A stretch of DNA of 64,000 nucleotides from Leifsonia sp. AG29 (GTDB taxonomy: Bacteria > Actinomycetota > Actinomycetes > Actinomycetales > Microbacteriaceae), in assembly GCF_009765225.1 (NCBI RefSeq), contig NZ_VMSF01000001.1, forward strand, positions 3,472,001 to 3,536,000, given 5' to 3'. Position numbers and translations under genes: made by a program. The notes under the pieces were generated by a model. That model did no database searches. It worked only from the letters and a program-made list of their open reading frames with translations, and was not told the origin of the DNA. Below, piece by piece: positions 49,989-57,891 of this stretch (its first letter is position 1; each line of letters opens with the position of its first letter).

Positions 49989-51284
49989 ATGAACAAGTAC
50001 GTGTCCAGGGGGCTGTGGTTCACCCTCTGCGTCGGCGGGCTCTGGCTCGCCGGAACCGCGGCGGCCAACGCCGCCGAGGCCCCGGGCGGCGGCACCGCCT
50101 CCGGCGATCAGGCCGTCGTCTCCGCGACGGCGCCGGTGACGGTCACCGGCAACGGCATCTCCCTCGTCGGCGACTCGACGAGCTCCGGCTCGTCGACGAC
50201 GGCGTCCGCTCCCGCACCGGCGGTGGCGGTCTCGCCGTCGTCGCTCGGCGGCGTCCTCACCGGCGACCAGGCGGCCGCCGCCGTGTCCGCGCCGGTCACG
50301 GCATCGGGCAACGCTGTGAGCGTCGTCGGCGATTCCTCGTCGAGCGGCTCGACGGCGGCGCCCAGCTCGGGTGCGGGCGGGACAGGCGGCTCGTCCGCGT
50401 CCGGAGGGTCGGACCAGACGGCGACAGCGGGAGGCGCGTCGGCGTCCCAGCCCGCAGTCGCCTCGGGCACCCCCTCGATCGCCTCGGGCGTTCAAGCGCC
50501 GGTTGCGGCTTCCGCTCCGGTTACCGCGGGTGGCAACGCGATCTCGGTGGTCGGCGACTCGTCGAGCTCCGGGGCGACGGTTTCGGCGCCTGCTGGGGGC
50601 TCGGGAGGTGCGACGGCTACGTCGGCCGGGCAGCCGGGCTCCGGGAGCGGGCTGAGCGCGCTGTCGGGCGTTCAGGCGCCGGTGAGCGCGGCGGTTCCGG
50701 TTACGGCCGGTGGCAACGCGGCCTCGGTGCTGGGCGACTCGTCGAGTTCCGGGGCGACCGTGGCGAACAGCGGGGCCGGCGGCTCCGCTGCCACGGGTGC
50801 TTCGGGTGGGTCCGTCGGCGGGTCGATCCTCCCGGGGCTGCCGTTGCTGTCCCTCCCGTCGGGCGGCGCGGCGACCGGTGTCGGCGTTCCCCTCGCGGTG
50901 GGCGCTCCGGTGACTCTCGGCGGCAATGCCGTCAGCGCCGTGGGCGACTCCGTCAGCTCGGGACCCGTCGCGACCCCGGGTGCGCCCGGGACGCCGACGG
51001 TTCCCGGCGGTGCGACCGGCACTTCGATGGGCTCGTCGGGTGTCCCCAACGGGGACTCGAGCGCGATGGTGAGCGTGCAGTCCCTCCCCGCCACGGACGC
51101 CGCTCCCGGCGTGGGGAGCGGCGCCTCGCTCGCCGCCGCGGGCGCGGCACTCGCGCTGGGACCGGTGCTCGCGTCGACGGGATACGACGGACTCGGTCTC
51201 GGTGCGCTGAGCGCGCTTCTCGTGTTCCTCGGGGTCATGACGGTGCTCGGGGCGGGACGGAGGCACCGTCCGCACAACCGCTGA
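49989..51284 (+). CDS. Chaplin-like wall-anchored repeat protein
   Basis: A 431-residue exported protein (signal 1-29, ANA-A cleavage). Five repeats at about 39-68, 91-120, 166-195, 226-255 and 296-325 share APVTASGNAVSVVGDSSSSG-like sequence: a PV strand, Gly-Asn, a hydrophobic strand, GDS-SSG. The pattern is chaplin-like (V-GN-V-V-G) but lacks the two Cys. The C terminus has sortase motif LASTG (394-398), a TM helix (402-422) and a basic tail, fitting class E sortase anchoring (LAXTG). Gly/Ser spacers link repeats. Amyloid or coat function is inferred. Confidence 0.85.
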   Translation: MNKYVSRGLWFTLCVGGLWLAGTAAANAAEAPGGGTASGDQAVVSATAPVTVTGNGISLVGDSTSSGSSTTASAPAPAVAVSPSSLGGVLTGDQAAAAVSAPVTASGNAVSVVGDSSSSGSTAAPSSGAGGTGGSSASGGSDQTATAGGASASQPAVASGTPSIASGVQAPVAASAPVTAGGNAISVVGDSSSSGATVSAPAGGSGGATATSAGQPGSGSGLSALSGVQAPVSAAVPVTAGGNAASVLGDSSSSGATVANSGAGGSAATGASGGSVGGSILPGLPLLSLPSGGAATGVGVPLAVGAPVTLGGNAVSAVGDSVSSGPVATPGAPGTPTVPGGATGTSMGSSGVPNGDSSAMVSVQSLPATDAAPGVGSGASLAAAGAALALGPVLASTGYDGLGLGALSALLVFLGVMTVLGAGRRHRPHNR

Positions 51285-51325
51285 TCGCCTCGTGCGCTGA
51301 GCGAGTCCGCTCGATGTGAGCGACC

Positions 51326-51364
51326 CACCCCGGCGTTCCGCCTCGCACGGCGGGCGCCGGGGTG
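51326..51364 (+). terminator. Terminator after chaplin-like gene
   Basis: CACCCCGGCG (51326-51335) pairs perfectly with 51355-51364, enclosing an inner CCGCC/GGCGG stem (51338-51342, 51349-51353). A GC-rich hairpin 41 bp past the stop, without a T run. Confidence 0.65.
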
Positions 51365-51452
51365 CCCGCGCGCCCGGCGCCCTCTCCGTCCCGGGGCGTC
51401 CCTGCCCTGGCCGGTGATCAGAAAGGCGCGCTAGCATCTGGAACATCACGTT

Positions 51453-51464
51453 TCACAATTGCGA
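51453..51464. promoter_or_regulatory. Near-palindrome before ParB-C-like gene
   Basis: TCACAATTGCGA is symmetrical at 10 of 12 positions about CAATTG and ends 6 bp before ATG 51471. A possible autoregulatory site for the ribbon-helix-helix product. Confidence 0.3.
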
Positions 51465-51470
51465 GGTGCC

Positions 51471-51818
51471 ATGACACGACTCCTGCCCGCCGGTGCGGAC
51501 GACGAGTCCGGCAGCGTCCCCGGCGACGAGGTGTCCGCCGGGGCGGCCGAACTGCGGGTCGGCGGCTCGACGATCTTCGTCCGGGCGCCGCGACGCCGGC
51601 GCACGACGATCACGTTCTACGTCGATCCCGAGCTGCGCAATCGCGCGAGAGAGGCCTACCGGAGCACCTCGTACGCCGAGCGCGACTCGACATGGTCCGA
51701 GATGCTCTGCAAGGCCCTCCTCGCCGAGGTCGAGCGGAGGGAGCGGCTCCACAACAGCGGTGAGGAGTTCCTGGGCAGCGAGCACCCGCTGGCCCCGGGC
51801 CGGCCGATCGGGCTGTGA
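51471..51818 (+). CDS. ParB C-terminal-domain-like small DNA-binding protein
   Basis: A 115-residue protein. The segment TTITFYVDPELRNRAREAYRSTSYAERDSTWSEMLCKALLAEVERRERLHN fits a beta-strand followed by two helices as in the centromere-binding ParB_C/ribbon-helix-helix family found on actinobacterial plasmids and chromosomes. No partner ParA is nearby, so segregation is unlikely; a transcriptional regulator is plausible. Convergent with the FAD oxidoreductase gene. Confidence 0.7.
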   Translation: MTRLLPAGADDESGSVPGDEVSAGAAELRVGGSTIFVRAPRRRRTTITFYVDPELRNRAREAYRSTSYAERDSTWSEMLCKALLAEVERRERLHNSGEEFLGSEHPLAPGRPIGL

Positions 51819-51839
51819 GGCTCCGCGGCTCGGCCGACC

Positions 51840-52883
51840 TCAGTGCGAGAGCCGCTCCACGACCGACCCGAACAGTTCCGGCCTCTTCACGGCCGTCGGG
51901 ACGATGCGCGACCGGTACCGCGAGCGCGCGGCGATGACCAGTGCGGAGGTCAGCATCCGGAAGTCGCGCGTCGTGGTGCGCCAGGCCCGCTCGTACTGCT
52001 CGGTGTTCCCGGCGCGCACGGCAGCGACCGCCGAGCGCGCCTGCGCGAAGCCGACACGAAGTCCCTCCCCGGTGAGCGCGTCGACGTACCCGGAGGCGTC
52101 CCCCGCGAGCAGCACCCGGCCGCACGTCCGCCCGCGGGCGCGCTGGAGCAGCGGTCCGGCGCCCCGGAGCTCGGTCACCGCGGGCACGCCCTCGAGGCGG
52201 GAGGCGAGCTCCGGGATCGCCCGGATCACCCCCTCCTGATCGAGCGGCCGGCTGCCCAGCACGGCCACCCCGACGGTGTGGTCGTCGACCGGCGTGACGT
52301 AGGCCTCGGCGACCGGCGACCAGTGCACCTCCACCAGCCCGGTCCACGGGGCGATGTCGTAGTGCCGGCGGACCCCGAAGCGGCGGCGCGGCCGCGGCTG
52401 CGCACGGCCGTCGAGACCGAGCAGCCGGCGCACGGGCGAGTGGAGGCCGTCCGCGGCGATCACCCAGGGAGCCGTCAACGTCGAGCCGTCCGAGAGCCCG
52501 AGGGTCACATCGTCGTGGCGCTGGGCGACCGCGGTCACGTGGGCTCGCGCCACGCGCGTGCCGAGCTCACCGGCGCGATCGGCGAGCGCCTGGTGCAGCA
52601 CGGTCCGGCGCACGCCGCGCCCGGGTCGCTCCGCGAAGCGGTGCTCGACCCGCGCCTCCCGGTCGACGTAGGCGATGCCCTCCAGGCGCATCCCGTGGGG
52701 GTCGACGCCGATGCGGTGCAAGGCGGCGAGAGCTCCGGGCATGAGACCCTCGCCGCAGGCCTTGTCGATCGGCCCGGTGCGCGGTTCGATCACGAGCACG
52801 TCGAGTCCCGACAGGCGCGCCTCGATCGCGCACGCCAGCCCGATCGGTCCGGCTCCGACCACGACGAGCTGGGCGTCGTTCAC
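51840..52883 (-). CDS. FAD-dependent monooxygenase/reductase of PKS operon
   Basis: A 347-residue flavoprotein. The N-terminal Rossmann motif VVGAGPIGLACAIEARLSGLDVLVIE, the mid-protein ADGLHSPVRRLLG and the RVLLAGDASGYVDALTGEGL FAD motif place it in the group of aromatic hydroxylases and geranylgeranyl-reductase-like enzymes. GTG 52883 overlaps the methyltransferase gene by 4 nt. The gene order matches Streptomyces srsA-srsB-srsC, where SrsC oxidises the methylated phenolic lipid to a quinone; same role inferred. Confidence 0.88.
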   Translation of the reverse strand: MNDAQLVVVGAGPIGLACAIEARLSGLDVLVIEPRTGPIDKACGEGLMPGALAALHRIGVDPHGMRLEGIAYVDREARVEHRFAERPGRGVRRTVLHQALADRAGELGTRVARAHVTAVAQRHDDVTLGLSDGSTLTAPWVIAADGLHSPVRRLLGLDGRAQPRPRRRFGVRRHYDIAPWTGLVEVHWSPVAEAYVTPVDDHTVGVAVLGSRPLDQEGVIRAIPELASRLEGVPAVTELRGAGPLLQRARGRTCGRVLLAGDASGYVDALTGEGLRVGFAQARSAVAAVRAGNTEQYERAWRTTTRDFRMLTSALVIAARSRYRSRIVPTAVKRPELFGSVVERLSH

Positions 52884-53404
52884 GCCCGGGCGGGCACGAT
52901 GGACGCGAGAGCCCGGTTCTCGCACGGGATGCGGACGGCGAGCAGCAGCACCGCGTTCAGCACGGTGAAGGCGAGCGCGGTGATCCACGCCGTGTGCACG
53001 AGCGGGAGGGCGAAGCCCTCGACCACCACGGCGACGTAGTTGGGGTGCTTCAGCCAGCGGTAGGGGCCGGAGGCGACCAGGGGGAGGTCGCGGACGATGA
53101 TCACGCGGGTGTTCCATCGGGGCCCCAGCGTGGCGATGCACCACCAGCGGAGGCCCTGACTCGCCAGGACGAGCACCAGCATCGGCCAGCCGAGCCACGG
53201 CAGGAACGGCCTCCCGCCGAACCAGACCTCGGCGAGGCACGCCAGCAGCAGCCCCGTGTGCAGGGCGACCATGGGCGGGAAGTGCCGCCTCCCGAACTCG
53301 ACGCCGCCGCGGGCGAACGACCACCGGGCATTCCGGTTCGATACGACCAGCTCGGCGATGCGCTCGGCGCCTGTCGCCAGGATGAGCAGGGTGTACCAGA
53401 TCAC
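52880..53404 (-). CDS. Isoprenylcysteine carboxyl methyltransferase-family protein
   Basis: A 174-residue membrane methyltransferase with about five helices. The C-terminal core SGPYRWLKHPNYVAVVVEGFALPL carries the conserved RHPNY-type S-adenosylmethionine site (here KHPNY) and IPCENRAL its conserved end. Such proteins (BpsB, SrsB) O-methylate alkylpyrones or alkylresorcinols made by adjacent type III PKS. GTG 53404 lies 13 bp after the PKS stop. Confidence 0.9.
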   Translation of the reverse strand: MIWYTLLILATGAERIAELVVSNRNARWSFARGGVEFGRRHFPPMVALHTGLLLACLAEVWFGGRPFLPWLGWPMLVLVLASQGLRWWCIATLGPRWNTRVIIVRDLPLVASGPYRWLKHPNYVAVVVEGFALPLVHTAWITALAFTVLNAVLLLAVRIPCENRALASIVPARA

Positions 53405-53417
53405 GCCGCGGGCCCCG

Positions 53418-54527
53418 TCACGCCGCGGCTCCGAGGGCGGGCGCCGGGATCGCGCGCGGTGCGCCCTCGGACCACCGCAGCAGCACGAGCTCGCTCGTCA
53501 CACCGGGGCCGAGCGCGAACAGCAGGCCGTTGGTCCCCGCGGGGTGCGCGTCCAGCTCCTCGGCCAGCACATGCAGGACCGCGGCCGACGACAGGTTGCC
53601 GACTCGCGCGAGCGATCGCCAGCTCGCCTCGAGCGCGCCGTCCGGGAGGTCGAGAGCGCGCGAGAACGCCTCGAGCACTTTCGGGCCCCCGGGGTGAGCG
53701 GCCCACGCGTCCACGTCCTCCACGCCGAGCCCGTGGGAGGCGAGGATGCCGCGGGCGTCGTCGGCGAAATTGCGGTCGATCACATCTGGCACGCCCGCGC
53801 TCAGCACGATGCGGAACCCGGTGCCGCCGATGTCCCAGCCGATCACGTCGGCCGTGTCCGGGTAGATGCGGCTGCGGGTGTCGATCACGTCGGGTCCCGC
53901 GATGCCGAGCTCGCGCGCCCGCGCGTCGCCGGCCATCACGACCGCCGCTGCGCCATCGCCGAACAGGCCGCTCGCGACGATGTTGGCCATCGAGTCGTCC
54001 CTCGCCTGAACCGTGAGGGAGCACAGCTCGACCGACAGCAGCACCGCGATCTCGTCGGGGTGCCCGGTGAGGTAGTCGTGCACGCGCGCGATCCCGGCGG
54101 CCCCCGCGACGCAGCCCAGCCCGAAGCTCGGGAGGCGCTTCACGTCCGGCCGGAGGCCCAGCCGCTGCACGAGCTGCGCATCGATGGAGGGGGCCGCGAT
54201 GCCGGTCACCGAGGTGAACAGGAGGAAATCGACATCGGCCGGGGCGAGGCCCGCAGAGGCGAGGGCACCGGTGATGGCGCGCTCGGCGAGCGAGGTCCCC
54301 TCCGCGATGAAGAAGTCGTTCGACTCGCGGAACGAGCCCAGCGAGCTGTACCGCTCCAGCGGCATGACGAGGCTGCGCGTCTCGACCCCGCTCGACGCGT
54401 GGATGCGCTTCATCACGGCCTGCCGACCGGGGTCGCTCGTGATCATGGCGAGCAGCGCGGCGGTGATCTCCCCCTGGCTGTAGCTGCGGGCCGGGAGGAC
54501 CGGCGCCACCGACACGATTCGGCTCAC
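53418..54527 (-). CDS. Type III polyketide synthase
   Basis: A 369-residue chalcone-synthase-fold enzyme. The catalytic triad is Cys139 (FGLGCVAGA), His278 (AAHPGGPK) and Asn311 (VGNLSSA). It condenses malonyl-CoA onto an acyl starter; bacterial relatives make alkylresorcinols or alkylpyrones (phenolic lipids for membranes). First gene of a three-gene operon with a membrane methyltransferase and a flavoprotein. It lies 62 bp downstream of mtlD on the same strand and may share its transcript or have a promoter in this gap. Confidence 0.93.
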   Translation of the reverse strand: MSRIVSVAPVLPARSYSQGEITAALLAMITSDPGRQAVMKRIHASSGVETRSLVMPLERYSSLGSFRESNDFFIAEGTSLAERAITGALASAGLAPADVDFLLFTSVTGIAAPSIDAQLVQRLGLRPDVKRLPSFGLGCVAGAAGIARVHDYLTGHPDEIAVLLSVELCSLTVQARDDSMANIVASGLFGDGAAAVVMAGDARARELGIAGPDVIDTRSRIYPDTADVIGWDIGGTGFRIVLSAGVPDVIDRNFADDARGILASHGLGVEDVDAWAAHPGGPKVLEAFSRALDLPDGALEASWRSLARVGNLSSAAVLHVLAEELDAHPAGTNGLLFALGPGVTSELVLLRWSEGAPRAIPAPALGAAA

Positions 54528-54589
54528 ATGCGAAACGTACCACCGCGCCTCCGGGCCCAGAGGGAAAGGCAGGAGATACGCAGCCGGGC

Positions 54590-55756
54590 TCAGACGGAGG
54601 GCGCCGACTGAGCCGAGCGGACCACCTCCACGAGGGGATCGTGGAGGATCTCCCCGCGCTCCACGCCCATCACCTCGGCGACGATGAGCTCCGGCTCCGC
54701 CTCGTCGAGGAGGCGCTGCAGCTCGACGCTCTGCATGTCCTCCGGGAGGTCGAAGCGAAGCGCTGCCCCGACAGCGGCGAGGAGGGCGGCGGGCGCGCTT
54801 CCGAGGAACGCGGCGTAGTCGGAGGCCGGGCCGATGAAGCGGTCGTTCCGTCCGAGCTTCCGGATCGGCTCGCGGCCGACGCGGGCGACCTCATCGACCA
54901 GGTACCGGTTCGCGAACCGCCCGAGGATCGTCTCGCGGTACTCGGCGAGAGCGGCCTCGTCGAGCCCGTGCTTCGCCGCGAGGGCGGCCGACGTCTCGGC
55001 CAGCGCGGCCTCGGCGGCGGCGCGCACCGATGGGATGGCGATCGCGTCGCTGATCGTCGTCGCTCCCTCGAGGAAGCCGAAGTACGCCACGGTGGCATGG
55101 CCGGTGTTGACCGTGAAGAGCTTGCGCTCGATGTAGGGGCCGAGCGAGTCCACGAAGTGCGCGCCGGGGATGTCCGGTGCGTCGCCCGCGAATGGCGACC
55201 GGTCCACGACCCACTCGTAGAAGCTCTCGACGGTCACGTCGATCCCGGCGTCCGCGGCCTGCGCGGGGACGATCCGATCCACCGCGGTGTTCGCGAAGAC
55301 GGCGCGCGCAGCCAGGGTGTCGCGGGTCTCGTCGTCCGGCAGGCCGTCCATCAGCTCGGCCGCGAGCAGGTCGCTGGCGCCGATCGCGTTCTCGCAGGCC
55401 ATCACGGCGAGCCGCGCGGCGTCGTCCGGGCGGGCCGCGAGGCCCCGGGCGATCACCGGGGCGACGAACCGGAGGATCCGCGGGCCGACGGCAGTCGTGA
55501 CGACGTCGGCCGTCGCGATCTCGGCGACCAGCGCCTCCTCGTCGACGGAGCTGTTGACCGCCCGGAACCCGGTGACCGTCTCGACTTGCTCACCGCCCTC
55601 GCCGACCAGACGGACCCGGTACGAGTCCGCGGCGGCGAGGGCGTCGATCAGCTCCGCATTGACGTCGGCGAAGACGACCTCGTAGCCCGCCTGATGGAGG
55701 AGCAGCCCGACGAAGCCGCGCCCGATGTTCCCCGCGCCGAAGTGGACCGCCTTCAC
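54590..55756 (-). CDS. mtlD: Mannitol-1-phosphate 5-dehydrogenase
   Basis: A 388-residue NAD-dependent polyol dehydrogenase. [17 protein letters not shown] is the NAD loop and [22 protein letters not shown] holds the catalytic Lys and substrate-binding residues of this long-chain family. Converts mannitol 1-phosphate to fructose 6-phosphate. Last gene of the mannitol part of the PTS operon, 29 bp after mtlF. Confidence 0.95.
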   Translation of the reverse strand: MKAVHFGAGNIGRGFVGLLLHQAGYEVVFADVNAELIDALAAADSYRVRLVGEGGEQVETVTGFRAVNSSVDEEALVAEIATADVVTTAVGPRILRFVAPVIARGLAARPDDAARLAVMACENAIGASDLLAAELMDGLPDDETRDTLAARAVFANTAVDRIVPAQAADAGIDVTVESFYEWVVDRSPFAGDAPDIPGAHFVDSLGPYIERKLFTVNTGHATVAYFGFLEGATTISDAIAIPSVRAAAEAALAETSAALAAKHGLDEAALAEYRETILGRFANRYLVDEVARVGREPIRKLGRNDRFIGPASDYAAFLGSAPAALLAAVGAALRFDLPEDMQSVELQRLLDEAEPELIVAEVMGVERGEILHDPLVEVVRSAQSAPSV

Positions 55757-55785
55757 AGCGCCACCCCCTTCATCTCGTCCCGCAT

Positions 55786-56223
55786 CTACTCGTTGACATC
55801 CCCGAGGAGCGCGTAGAGCGCATCGGCGTCGGGCGCGGCGACGAGCTTCGCCACGTCGTCCTCCTCGGAGAACAGGATGGCGATCTTCGAGAGGATCTCG
55901 AGGTGCTCGTTGTTCTGCCCGGCGATGCCGACCACGAACCGCACCTCCTCGCCGCCCCAGTCGAGCGGCGAGGAGTAGCGGAGGAAGGAGAGCGCCGACC
56001 GCTTGATCTCGTCCTTGGACTCGTTGGTGCCGTGCGGGATGGCGAGGCCGTTGCCCATGAAGGTGGACACCGTCCCCTCCCGCTGCAGCATCGAGTCGAC
56101 GTACCCGGGCTCGACGGCGCCCGCTGCGACGAGCAGCTCACCCGCCTCCCGGATCGCGTCCTCCCGCGTGGCCGCGGAACCCGCGGCCACGACGTTCGCC
56201 CGGTCGAGAATCTGATCGGTCAT
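55786..56223 (-). CDS. mtlF: PTS mannitol EIIA component
   Basis: A 145-residue EIIA of the fructose-mannitol family. Phospho-His64 lies in [10 protein letters not shown]. It accepts phosphate from HPr and passes it to the EIIB domain of MtlA. ATG 56223 overlaps the mtlA stop by 4 nt. Separate EIIA, as in Gram-positive mannitol systems. Confidence 0.95.
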   Translation of the reverse strand: MTDQILDRANVVAAGSAATREDAIREAGELLVAAGAVEPGYVDSMLQREGTVSTFMGNGLAIPHGTNESKDEIKRSALSFLRYSSPLDWGGEEVRFVVGIAGQNNEHLEILSKIAILFSEEDDVAKLVAAPDADALYALLGDVNE

Positions 56224-57833
56224 CTGCTGACGTCCTCCTTGGACTTCTGCTGGCTGGCGACGAGGTCGACGACCTCGTCGTACTTGGGGCTGTTCATGAA
56301 GTTGTCGACCGACACGTGGACCGAGTTCGGCGACTGGCCCTTCGCGCGCTCGGTGAGCTCGCGCTGGGTGATGACGAGGTCGGCGGTGCCGTCGAGGTTC
56401 GCGATGGCCTGGTTCGTCACCGTGACCCCCTCCACGCCGGCCTTCTTGATCTTGTTCCGCAGGACCGAGGCGCCCATCGCGCTCGAGCCCATTCCAGCGT
56501 CGCACGCGAACACGATGTTCCGCACCAGTCGCTCGGTGCCGTCGCCCTGGGCGTCGCCGGCGTCGTGCTCGCCCTCGCTGACGAGGCCCCCGAGCACGGA
56601 GGACGACTTGCCCTTGTTGGCCTCGGTCTGCGCGACCGCGGCGGACAGGTCGCCGGCGTTGCCGGCGGCGAGGTCGCGGCGGCGGCTGGCCCGCAGGATG
56701 ATCGAGGCGACGATGAACGACACCGCGGCCGCGGCCACGACCGAGAGCGTCACGCCCACGATGCTGTTCGCCGGCGACTGGAGCAGCACCGCGATGATCG
56801 ACCCCGGGGAGGCGGGGGCGCGCAGGCCCGAGCCGAAGGTCACGTTGACGGCGATGCCGGTCATGCCGCCGAGGATCGCGGCGATGATGATCACCGGCTT
56901 CATGAGCACGTACGGGAAGTAGATCTCGTGGATGCCGCCGACGAACTGGATCAGGGCCGCGCCGGGAGCGCTCGCGCGGGCGACGCCGAGACCGAAGATG
57001 GAGTACGCGATCAGGATGCCGAAGCCGGGGCCCGGGTTCGCCTCCAGGAGGAACAGGATCGACTTGCCCGTCTGCTGAGCCTGCTCGACGCCGAGCGGCG
57101 TGAGCACGCCGTGGTTGATGGCGTTGTTGAGGAACAGCACCTTGCCCGGCTCGATCAGGAGGCTCGCGAACGGCAGCAGGTGCGCCGAAACCAGCCAGTT
57201 GACGGCACCGCCGAGCACCGAGCTCAGCCACTCGACGAGCGGGGCGATCCCGAAGAAGGCGCCGATCGACAGCAGCATGCCCACGATGCCGGCGGAGAAG
57301 TTGTTCACCAGCATCTCGAAGCCGGCCTTGATCTTGCCGTCCCAGAGGCGGTCGACCTGCTTCATGACGTACGCGCCGAGCGGGCCCAGGATCATCGCGC
57401 CGATGAACATGGGGATGGTGGAGCCGACGATGACGCCCATCGTCGCGATCGAGCCCACCACGCCGCCGCGGACGCCGTAGACCATGCGGCCGCCGGTGTT
57501 CGCGATGAGCAGCGGGAGCAGGTACGTGATCATCGGGCTGACGAGGCCCACGTACTGCTGGAAGGTGTGGCCGCTCGGGTCCTGCGCGAGCACCGTCGCC
57601 GCGCCGGTCCAGCCGATCTTGGCCTGGTCGCCGAAGCCGCCGAGGATGCCGTTGATGCCCCACCCGGTGCTCTGCAGCCAGCCGGTCGCGATGAACAGGG
57701 CCGTGATGAACCCCCACGCGATGAAGGCGGGGATGTTCGGCATGACCATGTTCGAGAGGAAGGTGCCGAAGCGCTGCACGTGGACGCGAGTGCTGTTCGG
57801 CCTTCTCGTCGACGTCTCTGTCGCCGTTGTCAT
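56220..57833 (-). CDS. mtlA: PTS mannitol transporter EIICB
   Basis: A 537-residue transporter. EIIC membrane domain about 20-385 (FLSNMVMPNIPAFIAWGFITALFI opening; NHGVLTPLG; GGIHEIYFPYVLMKP substrate-site motif GIHE). A Ser/Ala/Asp-rich linker follows, then EIIB with phospho-Cys444 in IVFACDAGMGSSAMG. Imports and phosphorylates mannitol. 58 bp after the EI gene. Confidence 0.95.
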   Translation of the reverse strand: MTTATETSTRRPNSTRVHVQRFGTFLSNMVMPNIPAFIAWGFITALFIATGWLQSTGWGINGILGGFGDQAKIGWTGAATVLAQDPSGHTFQQYVGLVSPMITYLLPLLIANTGGRMVYGVRGGVVGSIATMGVIVGSTIPMFIGAMILGPLGAYVMKQVDRLWDGKIKAGFEMLVNNFSAGIVGMLLSIGAFFGIAPLVEWLSSVLGGAVNWLVSAHLLPFASLLIEPGKVLFLNNAINHGVLTPLGVEQAQQTGKSILFLLEANPGPGFGILIAYSIFGLGVARASAPGAALIQFVGGIHEIYFPYVLMKPVIIIAAILGGMTGIAVNVTFGSGLRAPASPGSIIAVLLQSPANSIVGVTLSVVAAAAVSFIVASIILRASRRRDLAAGNAGDLSAAVAQTEANKGKSSSVLGGLVSEGEHDAGDAQGDGTERLVRNIVFACDAGMGSSAMGASVLRNKIKKAGVEGVTVTNQAIANLDGTADLVITQRELTERAKGQSPNSVHVSVDNFMNSPKYDEVVDLVASQQKSKEDVSR

Positions 57834-57891
57834 GAGGTGCCTCTTTCTGTCGGGCCTGTGCTTGCGGGCGGGGGTGTGGTCGCGGGCAAGG

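Noticed and set aside
48837-51449. 870-codon minus-strand frame opposite the secreted repeat proteins
   Set aside because: Low-complexity Arg/Gly/Ala shadow of a repetitive gene; sense strand has signal peptides, sortase signal and ribosome sites.
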